DNA from: an uncultured Hymenobacter sp.
Lineage (GTDB): Bacteria; Bacteroidota; Bacteroidia; Cytophagales; Hymenobacteraceae
Direction: 5' to 3'
Assembly (NCBI GenBank): GCA_913776615.1
Contig: CAJYPK010000010.1
Coordinates: 1 to 64,000 of the forward strand
Length of the DNA: 64,000 nucleotides
Shown piece by piece: positions 16,356-24,379 of the stretch. The translations under genes were made by a program, and so were the position numbers. Positions within the stretch are counted from its first letter, which is position 1; each line of letters opens with the position of its first letter. A model generated the notes under the pieces. The model was not told the origin of the DNA. It searched no databases and saw only the letters and a program-made list of their open reading frames with translations.

Positions 16356-19007
16356 ATGCTCCGTCTTTTACTCCTGATTTGTCTATTCGCCGCCAGCCTG
16401 CCCGCTACTCGGGCGCAGGAGCCCGAGCGCCTGCAAGTGCCCATCGGCTGCGGCGATACGCTGCCGCCGGTTATCGTGACGGGTTATTTATCGAGCCAGC
16501 GCAGCGGCTTTGGGTGTGGGGGTGTTCCCGTCAAATTAATAACTATTGAGAACTTGCCACTTGTAGGCCATCCTACCTTTCAGCCGGTCCTGAGCCGGGT
16601 GGCGGGTGTGCAGGCCACTCCCTACTCGGGTGCCCCGGGGGCGCTGGCCGTGGTACGCATTCGGGGGGCCAGCGGGCTGGCTGGCAACCCACAACCGCTG
16701 TACGTGGTCGATGGTGTACCTGTATTTCAAAATATGGGCGCTACGGCGGACTGGGCCGGGCCGGCTGGGGCCAGCGAGCCCGCCGAGCTGAACCCCCTGC
16801 TGGGCTTGCCGCTGGAGGATATTCAGTCGATTACCATTCTGAAAGGACCACTCGAAACGGCGCGCTACGGGGCACAGGGGCAAAATGGGGTGCTGAACAT
16901 CACTACTAAAGCGGGCGAGTTCGGCCGTATGCTGCGCGTAAGCTACGCTGGCTACGGCGGGGTGCAGCAGGCCCGCCAGCGCTACGCCTTACTCGATGCC
17001 CGCCAGTACGGCGAGTTGCTGAACGAGGCCGCCGCCAATCAGGGCCGGCCAGCTCCCTATTCGCCGGCCCAGTTGGCGACCCTGGGCGCGGGTACCGACT
17101 GGCAAAGCGAGCTGCTGCGCACCGCTGCCGTGCAGGAGCACCACCTCAGCCTGAGCGGTGGGCGCACCAACTCCCGCTACTACGTGGCTGCCGACTACCT
17201 GCGCCAGAACGGGATCGTACTCAATTCCTGGCTGCAACGCTACGCCCTGCGGGCCAACGCCGAGCAACAGCTCAACTGGCTCTCGCCCAAGCTCACACTC
17301 TCCGCGCACCTGGCCCTGGCCCAGACCAGCGCCCGCCTCGCCGCCGAAGACCTGGTTCAACATATGCTCGCGGCCCAACCCACCAACGTACCCTATACCC
17401 CCGACGGCCAATTAACCCAATCGGTCGATGCTGCCGCTAATCCCGTACGCCAGGCCCTGGAAGAAGTGCGCGAGCCCCGCCAGCGGCAGCTATTAGCCGG
17501 CCTGGCCCTGCAGTGCCGACTGTCGCCGTACCTCGAAGCCAGCCTGCTGGGGCACTGGGAGCAAAACAACCTGCGACAGACCCAGCATCTGCCCAACTAC
17601 CCCAACCCTGCTCGCTACGCCGACGAGCGGCTCGACTACCAGTTTTGGCAGCTTACGCTGGGCGGTGCGCTCAACTTTACCCGTACCTTAGGTGAGCATC
17701 ACGACCTTACGGGCCGTTTAGCAGTTCACTGGCAGGACATCTACGACGACCGGGCCACTACCCTGGTCAGTTCGGCGCAATCTCTACTAGTTAGCAGCTC
17801 CTCCTACCTGCGCACCGGCCTGCGGGGCGCGGCCCTACAGACTGGCTACACCTACGCCGGGCGCTACGAGATACAAGGCAGCCTGCGGCTCGACAACAAC
17901 GGCTCGCGGCTGGCTGGCACCTACTGGCAGCCCACCTATGCCGGCCAGGCCAGCTGGCACCTGCGAAAAGAAGCATGGCTAAAGGCTTATAAACTCTCCC
18001 GCCTGGACCTAAGGGTGAGCTGGGGGCGCTCCGTCAATAGTGGCAATGCCTACGCCTTCAGCCAGCCCACGGCTACTTTTCCTAGGCCTGTCGGGCTAGA
18101 GAAGCTGCGCACCCTGGAGGCCGGCCTGGGCGTGGGCTGGGTATCGCGCTTTACTATCGACCTGATGGCCTACCAGCGCCTGGCTATGCCCTTGTTGGCA
18201 GCCGGTAGCCCTTTTCCCACCATCCTCACCGCCGAGTACCAGGTGCGGAGCCGGGGCCTGGAGTTGACCGTGAGCGGCACGTTTGCGGAGGAAGATTTTC
18301 ATAGCACCACTACGCTGGTGGCGGCTTGGCAGCAAAGCCGCTACGAGAGCTCCTATACCTACCCGCTCAACCTGCTGGGCCAGCGCCTCGCCGACGGCCA
18401 GCCGCTGGGCAACTTTCAGGGCCTGCGCTACCTGGGCGCAGATGCCACCACTGGCCGCGCCCGTTACCAGGATGCTAACGGCGATGGTACCATCAGTCTT
18501 CAAGATGCCCAGCCCCTGGGTGCGGGCCTGCCCCGCGTGCTACTCAGCCTGGCCCAGGATATGCACTACAAGCGCTGGTACCTGACCAGCCAGCTCGACG
18601 CCTTGCTGGGCTACCAGGTACTAAGCACCAGCCTTCTGCACCTCGACAGCCCTGCGGGGGGTACCAACGCCTCCACCCGGGTACTCGACCGCTGGACGCC
18701 CGCCCGCCCCGCCGCCGGCGTACCCGGTGCGGGCCTGCCCGCGCCCGTGCCGGGCAGCTCGTACTATTTGCAGGCGGGCAGCCACGCCCGGCTGGCTTCA
18801 CTCCGGCTTGGCTACAAGGTGCGGGCCTACAGCCCGCATCCGTTTACCATTTGGCTAGGCGGCAACAACTTACTGGTAATAAGCGGCTATCGCGGCTTCG
18901 ACCCCAATATAGGCAGCGGCGGGGCCGCCGGCGCCCTGGCTGGCCTTGATGCCAGTGCCTACCCAGTAGCCCGCACCTGGCTGCTGGGCGTGCGCGCCAC
19001 CTTGTAG
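16356..19007 (+). CDS. TonB-dependent receptor, SusC/RagA-like, without N-terminal regulatory domain
   Basis: The precursor has about 883 residues with a signal peptide (LRLLLLICLFAASLPATRAQ), then almost at once the plug domain (VSRVAGVQA-like region RVAGVQATPYSGAPGA, VVRIRGASG, PLYVVDGVPVF, SITILKGP, RYGAQGQNGVLNITTK). The remainder is a TonB-type beta barrel. The VDGVP motif is characteristic of SusC-type porins that import glycans or peptides with a SusD lipoprotein. Unusually, the carboxypeptidase-regulatory domain found before the plug in most SusC proteins is missing, and no susD follows; the next gene is an M16 peptidase. I chose the ATG at 16356 for the signal peptide. It may act with an unlinked SusD or alone. 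Confidence 0.88.
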   Translation: MLRLLLLICLFAASLPATRAQEPERLQVPIGCGDTLPPVIVTGYLSSQRSGFGCGGVPVKLITIENLPLVGHPTFQPVLSRVAGVQATPYSGAPGALAVVRIRGASGLAGNPQPLYVVDGVPVFQNMGATADWAGPAGASEPAELNPLLGLPLEDIQSITILKGPLETARYGAQGQNGVLNITTKAGEFGRMLRVSYAGYGGVQQARQRYALLDARQYGELLNEAAANQGRPAPYSPAQLATLGAGTDWQSELLRTAAVQEHHLSLSGGRTNSRYYVAADYLRQNGIVLNSWLQRYALRANAEQQLNWLSPKLTLSAHLALAQTSARLAAEDLVQHMLAAQPTNVPYTPDGQLTQSVDAAANPVRQALEEVREPRQRQLLAGLALQCRLSPYLEASLLGHWEQNNLRQTQHLPNYPNPARYADERLDYQFWQLTLGGALNFTRTLGEHHDLTGRLAVHWQDIYDDRATTLVSSAQSLLVSSSSYLRTGLRGAALQTGYTYAGRYEIQGSLRLDNNGSRLAGTYWQPTYAGQASWHLRKEAWLKAYKLSRLDLRVSWGRSVNSGNAYAFSQPTATFPRPVGLEKLRTLEAGLGVGWVSRFTIDLMAYQRLAMPLLAAGSPFPTILTAEYQVRSRGLELTVSGTFAEEDFHSTTTLVAAWQQSRYESSYTYPLNLLGQRLADGQPLGNFQGLRYLGADATTGRARYQDANGDGTISLQDAQPLGAGLPRVLLSLAQDMHYKRWYLTSQLDALLGYQVLSTSLLHLDSPAGGTNASTRVLDRWTPARPAAGVPGAGLPAPVPGSSYYLQAGSHARLASLRLGYKVRAYSPHPFTIWLGGNNLLVISGYRGFDPNIGSGGAAGALAGLDASAYPVARTWLLGVRATL

Positions 19008-19140
19008 CTTAGTCAAAGACTCGTCATCGGTACGTGGTATTTGGTACAATCGGCAAACTACTGCCAGTGGAGCACACTTTTTTGCGGGCTGTCCTGTTAA
19101 GTTTGTTTTCCTGCGCCGTCCGAATGGCGCGCCCTCCCTC

Positions 19141-20379
19141 ATGATTCACTACCAAGAATTTACCCTTCCCAACGGCCTGCGCTGCCTCGTGCACGAGGAC
19201 TTTACCACGCCGCTGGCCGTGCTCAACGTCTTGTACGACGTAGGCTCGCGCGACGAGCGCCCCGACAAAACGGGCTTTGCGCACTTGTTTGAGCATTTGA
19301 TGTTCAGCGGCTCGGTCAACATCCCGAGCTACGACGAGCCCTTGCAGAAAGTGGGCGGCGAAAACAATGCCTTCACCTCGCAGGACATTACCAACTACTA
19401 CCTCTCGCTGCCCGCCGCCAACATCGAAACCGGCTTCTGGCTCGAAAGCGACCGGATGCTCGACCTGGCGTTCTCCGAAAACGGCCTCGATGTGCAGCGC
19501 AAGGTGGTAGTGGAAGAATTCAAGCAGAACTACCTCAACCAGCCCTACGGCGACGTCTGGCTGAAGCTCAAGCCGCTGGCCTACAAAACCCACCCTTACC
19601 AGTGGAATACCATCGGTAAAGAAATCAGCCACATCGAAGACGCCGAGATGGCCGATGTGCGGGCCTTTTTCCGCCAGCACTACGCGCCTCAGAACGCCAT
19701 CTTAGTGGTGGCCGGGGCCGTGGCTTTTGCGGAGGTAAAGCGCCTGGCTGAGAAGTGGTTTGGCCCCATCGCGGGTGGCCCGCGCTACGAGCGCCAGCTG
19801 CCCCAGGAGCCCACCCAGACCGAGGCCCGCCGCGCTACGGCCGTGGCGCCCGTGCCCCTCTCGGCGCTCTACAAGGCCTGGCACATGCCCGCCCGCCTCG
19901 ACCCGCGCTACCACGCCGTCGATTTGCTCAGCGACGTGCTGGGCCGGGGCAAGTCGAGCCGCCTGCACCAGCGCCTGGTGAAGGAATTACAGCTGTTCAA
20001 CAACATCTCGGCCTCCGTAACCGGCGCCCTCGACCCCGGCCTGCTCGTGGTGAGCGGCAAACTCAACGCCGGCGTGGCCCTCGAAGAAGCCGACCACGCC
20101 GTCGAAGCCGTAGTAGCCGAGCTACTGCGCGAAGACGTACCCGCCGAAGAATTGCAAAAGGTTAAAAACCAAGCCGAAGCCGGCCTGGTGTTCGGTGAAA
20201 TCGAACTCCTGAACCGCGCCCTGGCGCTGGCCATCGGCAAGCTGCTCGGCAACGCCAACCTCGTCAACGAGGAGCCCGCCCTGCTGCAAGCCGTAACGCC
20301 CGCCGACGTGCGCGCCGCCGCCGAGCTCGTACTGCGTCCCGAAAATTGCAGCACGCTCTATTACCAGGCGGCAGAGTAG
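19141..20379 (+). CDS. M16 family zinc metallopeptidase
   Basis: The protein has 412 residues. The inverted zinc motif H-x-x-E-H is at residues 48-52 (AHLFEHLMF), and the third ligand Glu lies about 74 residues later (VVVEEFKQN), so the active site is complete. An N-terminal catalytic half and a C-terminal inactive-type half (PLSALYKAWHMPARLD, LSDVLGRGKSSRLHQRLV) are both present, the usual single-unit M16 size. No signal peptide is evident, so it may be cytoplasmic, or membrane-associated through partners. M16 enzymes degrade peptides inside a closed chamber. In this phylum two M16 genes are often adjacent; here only one is present. The gene ends 1 base before a 29-bp perfect terminator stem. 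Confidence 0.92.
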   Translation: MIHYQEFTLPNGLRCLVHEDFTTPLAVLNVLYDVGSRDERPDKTGFAHLFEHLMFSGSVNIPSYDEPLQKVGGENNAFTSQDITNYYLSLPAANIETGFWLESDRMLDLAFSENGLDVQRKVVVEEFKQNYLNQPYGDVWLKLKPLAYKTHPYQWNTIGKEISHIEDAEMADVRAFFRQHYAPQNAILVVAGAVAFAEVKRLAEKWFGPIAGGPRYERQLPQEPTQTEARRATAVAPVPLSALYKAWHMPARLDPRYHAVDLLSDVLGRGKSSRLHQRLVKELQLFNNISASVTGALDPGLLVVSGKLNAGVALEEADHAVEAVVAELLREDVPAEELQKVKNQAEAGLVFGEIELLNRALALAIGKLLGNANLVNEEPALLQAVTPADVRAAAELVLRPENCSTLYYQAAE

Positions 20380-20380
20380 C

Positions 20381-20448
20381 CGGCCCAAGTAGCATCAAAA
20401 AGCCCCGTGAAAGCAATTCCACGGGGCTTTTTGATGCTACTTGGGCCG
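20381..20448. terminator. Bidirectional terminator with a 29-bp perfect stem
   Basis: Arms 20381-20409 and 20420-20448 are exact reverse complements, with a 10-base loop and AAAAAGCCCCGTG/CACGGGGCTTTTT cores. The right arm contains the last coding bases and stop codon of the small secreted protein on the complement, so one structure ends both convergent transcripts. Confidence 0.88.
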
Positions 20449-20766
20449 GGCCAGCGTGGTGCGGGTACGGGCCTCGCCTTTGGGGGCCGGGCCGTCGTAG
20501 GAGGGCGTGTTTTTCCCGTTATCCTGGACGTTGACCGGCTCGCCGGGGGCGGCGTACACGTTGTTGCCCTGGCCGTTGTTGTTGGTGCCGCGCAGCGGGT
20601 CGGCGGCGCGGGCGGCGGGCGAGGTATTGGGCACCATGCGCGGGGCGGGCTTGCGGGTAGCCTTAGAGGCCGGCGTGGTTTGGGCCGGGGCCACCTGCGG
20701 CGCGGCCCCAAGGGCCAGCAGGGCTAGCCCCAGCAGGGGCAGGCGGGAGGTACGAAGCGAGAGCAT
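20437..20766 (-). CDS. Small secreted protein, paralogue of the gene at 20912-21331
   Basis: The precursor has 109 residues with a signal peptide (LPLLGLALLALGAAPQVAPAQ). The mature part is hydrophilic and rich in Asn, Pro and Ala, ending NVYAAPGEPVNVQDNGKNTP...RTRTTLARPK. The C-terminal 35 residues resemble those of the upstream neighbour (NVSAAPGVPLNQVGHG, ending STTLSSAR), so the two form a tandem paralogous pair. No function is known to me. Its 3' end lies within the 29-bp terminator stem shared with the M16 peptidase gene. Confidence 0.65.
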   Translation of the reverse strand: MLSLRTSRLPLLGLALLALGAAPQVAPAQTTPASKATRKPAPRMVPNTSPAARAADPLRGTNNNGQGNNVYAAPGEPVNVQDNGKNTPSYDGPAPKGEARTRTTLARPK

Positions 20767-20841
20767 GAAGCTTGCAAAAGAATGAGTTAATAGAAAATAA
20801 GCCGCCTAGTTCATGGGGCGGCCTGACCCGGCTTCTACGCA

Positions 20842-20876
20842 AAGCGGCCACGAAAGGCTTGCTTTCGTGGCCGCTT
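20842..20876. terminator. Hairpin downstream of the 139-residue secreted protein gene
   Basis: A perfect 15-bp stem (AAGCGGCCACGAAAG at 20842-20856 against 20862-20876) has a 5-base loop. A long T run is lacking, so it is a weak intrinsic terminator or attenuating hairpin between the two secreted-protein genes. Confidence 0.6.
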
Positions 20877-20911
20877 CGGCTGGCAGAAAAAAGAGAGAAA
20901 AGTAGCTCGGG

Positions 20912-21331
20912 CTAGCGGGCGCTGGAAAGCGTAGTGCTGGCCTCGCGGTAGAGGGGCCGGCCGTTGTAGTCGGTCGATACGCCGTGGCCCACCTGGTTGA
21001 GGGGCACGCCGGGGGCCGCCGATACGTTCATGGAGGGGCGGTGCTGGCCGTTGCCTACTTCGATGGCTTGCAGGGGCTCGTTGCTCCAGCCGCTCCAGGC
21101 CGTGGCGCTGGCAGTAGCCTCGGCGGCGGCTTGCTTGGCGGCGGCAGCGGCCTGGGCTTTGGCAGCCGCTTCGGCGGCGCGCTTTTCGCGGGCGGTGAGG
21201 GTGCGGCCGGTGCGAGCGGCGGGGCGGTTGTAAGCGCTGGCCGGCTTCGCGGCGGGCGTGGTCTGGGCCGAAGCGGCCTCGGTAGCGAGGAGGGCAATAC
21301 CGAGCAGCGGGAGTAGAAAACGGCGTAGCAT
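20912..21331 (-). CDS. Small secreted Ala-rich protein, paralogue of the gene at 20437-20766
   Basis: The precursor has 139 residues with a signal peptide (FLLPLLGIALLATEAASAQ). An Ala/Lys/Glu-rich helical stretch follows (about 45-80, REKRAAEAAAKAQAAAAAKQ). The C-terminal part NVSAAPGVPLNQVGHGVSTD matches the pattern A-A-P-G-x-P of the next gene downstream. The shared tail with different N-terminal halves suggests duplication followed by divergence. Divergent from pheS. Function unknown; a periplasmic or secreted location is expected. Confidence 0.65.
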   Translation of the reverse strand: MLRRFLLPLLGIALLATEAASAQTTPAAKPASAYNRPAARTGRTLTAREKRAAEAAAKAQAAAAAKQAAAEATASATAWSGWSNEPLQAIEVGNGQHRPSMNVSAAPGVPLNQVGHGVSTDYNGRPLYREASTTLSSAR

Positions 21332-21528
21332 GGGGCAGTAAGGAAAAGGATGGGAAGAGGTTTAAAGCTGAAAGAGCTTTTGCAAAGCCGGTGCCAGGTT
21401 TTGAAAACTCGCTGGCGATACCAGCCGGGATTATTTTTACCGCTCGAACAAGTAGCTCATTTTCAGGAAAATAATTTTTCTTGCTCGCCGGTGCGCAACT
21501 GGGTTTTACACCGGCTTGCCGGCTGCCG

Positions 21529-21536
21529 TACCTTTG
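21529..21536 (+). promoter_or_regulatory. -7 promoter box for pheS, implying a very short leader
   Basis: TACCTTTG matches TAnnTTTG and ends 8 bases before the pheS ATG at 21545. With usual spacing, transcription would begin within a few bases of the start codon, giving a leaderless or nearly leaderless message. Confidence 0.6.
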
Positions 21537-21544
21537 TGAGTATC

Positions 21545-22660
21545 ATGCAGGAATCTATTTCGGCCCTCGCCGCCGAGGTGGCCGCCGCCGACGTTAGCAC
21601 CGCCGCCGCCCTCGACCAGTTTCGCCTTCTCTACCTGGGCCGCAAAGGCCGCCTGGCCGACCTCTTCGACCAGCTCAAAACTGTGCCCAACGAGCAGAAG
21701 CGCGCCGTGGGCCAGCAGCTCAACGGTCTCAAGCAGCAGGCCCAGGCCCGCTTCGACGAGGCCCAGGCCGCCCTCGAAGAAGCCAGCGCCAACCAGCCCG
21801 CCGACGCTACCTTCGACTACACGCTGCCCACCGTGCCCCACGCCCTGGGCACCCGCCACCCGCTCAATCTCGTGCGCGAGCAGATGCTGCGCATCTTCGC
21901 CCGCATCGGCTTCGCGGTGGCCGAAGGCCCGGAAATCGAGGACGACTGGCACAACTTCACGGCCCTCAACTTCCCCGAGAACCACCCGGCCCGGGACATG
22001 CAGGATACCTTCTTTATCGGTGAGATAGTGAGTGGTGAACCAGTGAGTGGTGAAAAGGTGAGTAGTGAACTAGTGGGTAAGGAGGGAGAGGAAAAAACTC
22101 ACCATGTCACCACCTCACCATCTCACCTCTTGCGAACCCACACCAGTACCGTGCAAGTGCGGGTGATGGAAAACGAGCCGCTGCCCATTCGCCGCGTGAT
22201 GCCGGGGCGCGTGTACCGCAACGAGGCGATTTCGGCGCGGGCGCACATGCTCTTTCACCAGATTGAGGGCCTGTACATTGATGAGAACGTGAGCTTTGCC
22301 GACCTCAAGCAGACGATCTACTACTTCGTGCGGGAGATGTTTGGCGAGGATATCAACATCCGCTTCCGCCCCAGCTATTTCCCCTTCACCGAGCCCAGCG
22401 CCGAGATTGACATCACCTGCCTCATCTGCAAGGGCGCGGGCTGCAACATCTGCAAGGGCAGCGGCTGGGTCGAAATCGGCGGCAGTGGCATGGTGGACCC
22501 CAACGTGCTGGACAACTGCGGCATCGACTCGGAAAAATACACCGGCTACGCCTGGGGCATGGGCATCGAGCGCATCACCATGCTCAAGTACCAGATCAAA
22601 GACCTGCGCCTGTTCACGGAAAACGACGTGCGCTTCCTGCGCCAGTTCGAAGCGATGTAG
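21545..22660 (+). CDS. pheS: Phenylalanyl-tRNA synthetase alpha subunit, with repeat-encoded insertion
   Basis: The protein has 371 residues and charges tRNA-Phe together with PheT, which is not adjacent. An N-terminal coiled-coil arm (about 1-100) is followed by class II motifs: NLVREQMLRIFARIGF, the motif 2 region RVMPGRVYRNEAISARAHM and the motif 3 region GMGIERITMLKY. The cysteine cluster CLICKGAGCNICKGSGW is usual in this phylum. The peculiarity is between HPARDMQDTFFIGE and LRTHTST: most homologues have only a handful of residues there, but this protein has about 40 (with VSGEKVSSELV and THHVTTSPSHL) encoded by a facing octamer array. The frame stays open and the core is intact, so the gene is presumably functional. 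Confidence 0.93.
   Translation: MQESISALAAEVAAADVSTAAALDQFRLLYLGRKGRLADLFDQLKTVPNEQKRAVGQQLNGLKQQAQARFDEAQAALEEASANQPADATFDYTLPTVPHALGTRHPLNLVREQMLRIFARIGFAVAEGPEIEDDWHNFTALNFPENHPARDMQDTFFIGEIVSGEPVSGEKVSSELVGKEGEEKTHHVTTSPSHLLRTHTSTVQVRVMENEPLPIRRVMPGRVYRNEAISARAHMLFHQIEGLYIDENVSFADLKQTIYYFVREMFGEDINIRFRPSYFPFTEPSAEIDITCLICKGAGCNICKGSGWVEIGGSGMVDPNVLDNCGIDSEKYTGYAWGMGIERITMLKYQIKDLRLFTENDVRFLRQFEAM
22019..22127. repeat. Facing GGTGANNT arrays inserted in frame in pheS
   Basis: Left arm 22019-22078 has eight 7-8-base steps (GGTGAGAT, AGTGAGT, GGTGAACC, AGTGAGT and so on). Right arm 22096-22127 has four inverted steps (AACTCACC, ATGTCACC, ACCTCACC, ATCTCACC). The spacer is only 17 bases. The element ends TCTTGC, like the aroK copy (ACTTGC). 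Confidence 0.88.
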
Positions 22661-22790
22661 CTACCTCAGCGGCTAACCCCAAGCCGCCCGCGGAAACCCT
22701 AATCTACTAAGCCGTGTTGCCCGGCTTCTGCCTGCTCTTAAGTCAATTAAGCCAGCCAGAAGCCCGAAAAAACTATACCCCTACTATTCG

Positions 22791-22861
22791 CCTAGTCAGC
22801 CCGCCGCCGAAGGCCGGCGGGCGTATCCGCGAAATCCGTTAAATCAGTTAAATCTGCGGTC
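22791..22861 (-). repeat. CGCAGATTTAACGGATT-type repeat abutting the rimO start
   Basis: Same family and orientation as the copy at 10481-10552: it starts CCTAGTCAGCCCGCCGCCG, continues through a GC-rich hairpin and ends TTAAATCTGCGGTC. The last base directly precedes the GTG start of rimO. The rest of the 22661-22861 gap shows no gene. Confidence 0.84.
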
Positions 22862-24178
22862 GTGAAAGTTAGAACTCTTAAACAAAACAAGGTCAACGTT
22901 ATAACCCTGGGCTGCTCCAAGAACCTCGTCGATAGCGAGGTGCTGATGGGCCAGCTGCGGGCCAACGACTTCCAGGTGACCCACGAAGCCAAGAAGTCGG
23001 ACGCCAACATTGTCATTATCAATACCTGTGGCTTTATCGACAACGCCAAGCAGGAGAGCATCGACACCATTCTGCGCTACGCCGACGAAAAGGAAGCCGG
23101 CAAGCTCGAAAAGCTGTACGTGACGGGCTGCCTCTCACAGCGCTACAAGGATGAGCTGGAGGAGGAGATTCCGCAGGTCGATGCCTACTTCGGCACCCTG
23201 GAGCTGCCCCAGATGCTGAAAGTGCTGGAGGCCGACTACAAGAAGGAGCTAGTGGGCGAGCGCCTGCTTACCACGCCCAAGCACTACGCCTACTTTAAAA
23301 TTGCCGAGGGCTGCAACCGCCCGTGCTCGTTTTGCGCCATCCCCCTGATGCGCGGCAAGCACGTTGACCGCCCCATGGACGACCTCGTGACCGAGGCCAA
23401 GCGCCTGGTGGGCATGGGCACCAAGGAGCTGATTCTCATTGCCCAAGACCTCACCTACTACGGCCTGCAAGCCTACGGCGAGCGCAAGCTGCCCGAGCTG
23501 CTGGAGCGCCTCTCCGACGTGCCCGGCCTCGACTGGATCCGCCTGCAATACGCCTACCCCTCGCAGTTCCCGCTGGCGGCGCTGGACGTGATGCGCGAAC
23601 GCCCGAACATCTGCCGCTACCTCGACATGCCCTTGCAGCACATTTCGGACAACATGCTGAAAACCATGCGCCGGGGCATCACGAGCCGCCGTACCAAGGA
23701 GCTGGTGCGCGAGATTCGCGACCGGGTGCCGGGCATTGCGCTGCGCACCACGCTCATCGCGGGCCACCCCGGCGAGACGGAAGCTGATTTCGAGGAGCTG
23801 TGCGAGTTTGTGCAGGAATCGAAGTTTGAGCGGCTGGGTATCTTCACCTACTCGCACGAGGAAAATACCCACTCGCACACCCTGCCCGACGACGTGCCGG
23901 CCGAGGTGAAGCAGGAGCGGGCCGACCGCATCATGGAAATTCAGCAGCAGATTTCGTTGGATTACAACGAGTCGCGCGTGGGGCAGACGTACAAAGTACT
24001 TTTCGACCGGCTGGAGGGCGGCTACTACGTGGGCCGCACCGAGTTCGACTCGCCCGAGGTGGACAACGAGGTGTTGGTGCTGGCTACCAACGACCTGCAC
24101 ATTCCGCAGGGCAGCTTTGCCAATGTCCACATCACGGGAGCCAGCGACTTCGACCTGTACGGCGAAGTAGTGCGCTAA
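22862..24178 (+). CDS. rimO: Ribosomal protein S12 (Asp) methylthiotransferase
   Basis: The protein has 438 residues and is a radical SAM methylthiotransferase that modifies a conserved Asp of ribosomal protein S12. The N-terminal UPF0004 domain has the three cluster-binding Cys (LGCSKNLVDSEV, NTCGFID, VTGCLSQRY). The radical SAM motif C-x-x-x-C-x-x-C is in EGCNRPCSFCAIPLMRGKH. The C-terminal TRAM domain runs from about residue 375. RimO rather than MiaB is indicated by GCSKNLVDSE and SFCAIPLMRG. The start is GTG at 22862, immediately after a dispersed repeat, which leaves no room for a separate 5' leader unless the repeat is transcribed. Confidence 0.93.
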   Translation: MKVRTLKQNKVNVITLGCSKNLVDSEVLMGQLRANDFQVTHEAKKSDANIVIINTCGFIDNAKQESIDTILRYADEKEAGKLEKLYVTGCLSQRYKDELEEEIPQVDAYFGTLELPQMLKVLEADYKKELVGERLLTTPKHYAYFKIAEGCNRPCSFCAIPLMRGKHVDRPMDDLVTEAKRLVGMGTKELILIAQDLTYYGLQAYGERKLPELLERLSDVPGLDWIRLQYAYPSQFPLAALDVMRERPNICRYLDMPLQHISDNMLKTMRRGITSRRTKELVREIRDRVPGIALRTTLIAGHPGETEADFEELCEFVQESKFERLGIFTYSHEENTHSHTLPDDVPAEVKQERADRIMEIQQQISLDYNESRVGQTYKVLFDRLEGGYYVGRTEFDSPEVDNEVLVLATNDLHIPQGSFANVHITGASDFDLYGEVVR

Positions 24179-24202
24179 GTAACCGACTCTACCAAAGCGT
24201 CT

Positions 24203-24285
24203 GTCATGCTGAGCCTGCGAAGCATCTTATCACGGTAGAACAAGCCGTTCAAATGTGATAAGATGCTTCGCAGGCTCAGCATGAC
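24203..24285. repeat. GTCATGCTGAGC-type perfect palindrome
   Basis: Arms 24203-24232 and 24256-24285 are exact reverse complements (30 bp, beginning GTCATGCTGAGCCTGCGAAG) around a 23-base loop. It lies in the 201-base gap between rimO and bshC and could also act as a transcription end for rimO. Confidence 0.88.
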
Positions 24286-24379
24286 CGACGTTTTAGTAGC
24301 GTCGGGTAGAAACGGTTTCCAACCTTTCCCGCCCAGCCGGGTTTTGCCCTGAATTCCGCGCTCACTTTTCCCCGCGCTC

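Noticed and set aside
16356..19007. A complete Sus glycan-utilisation locus
   Set aside because: No susD, glycoside hydrolase or regulator is nearby.
22019..22127. A CRISPR-like array in pheS
   Set aside because: The units are only 7-8 bases, have no spacers between them, and occur in two facing orientations.
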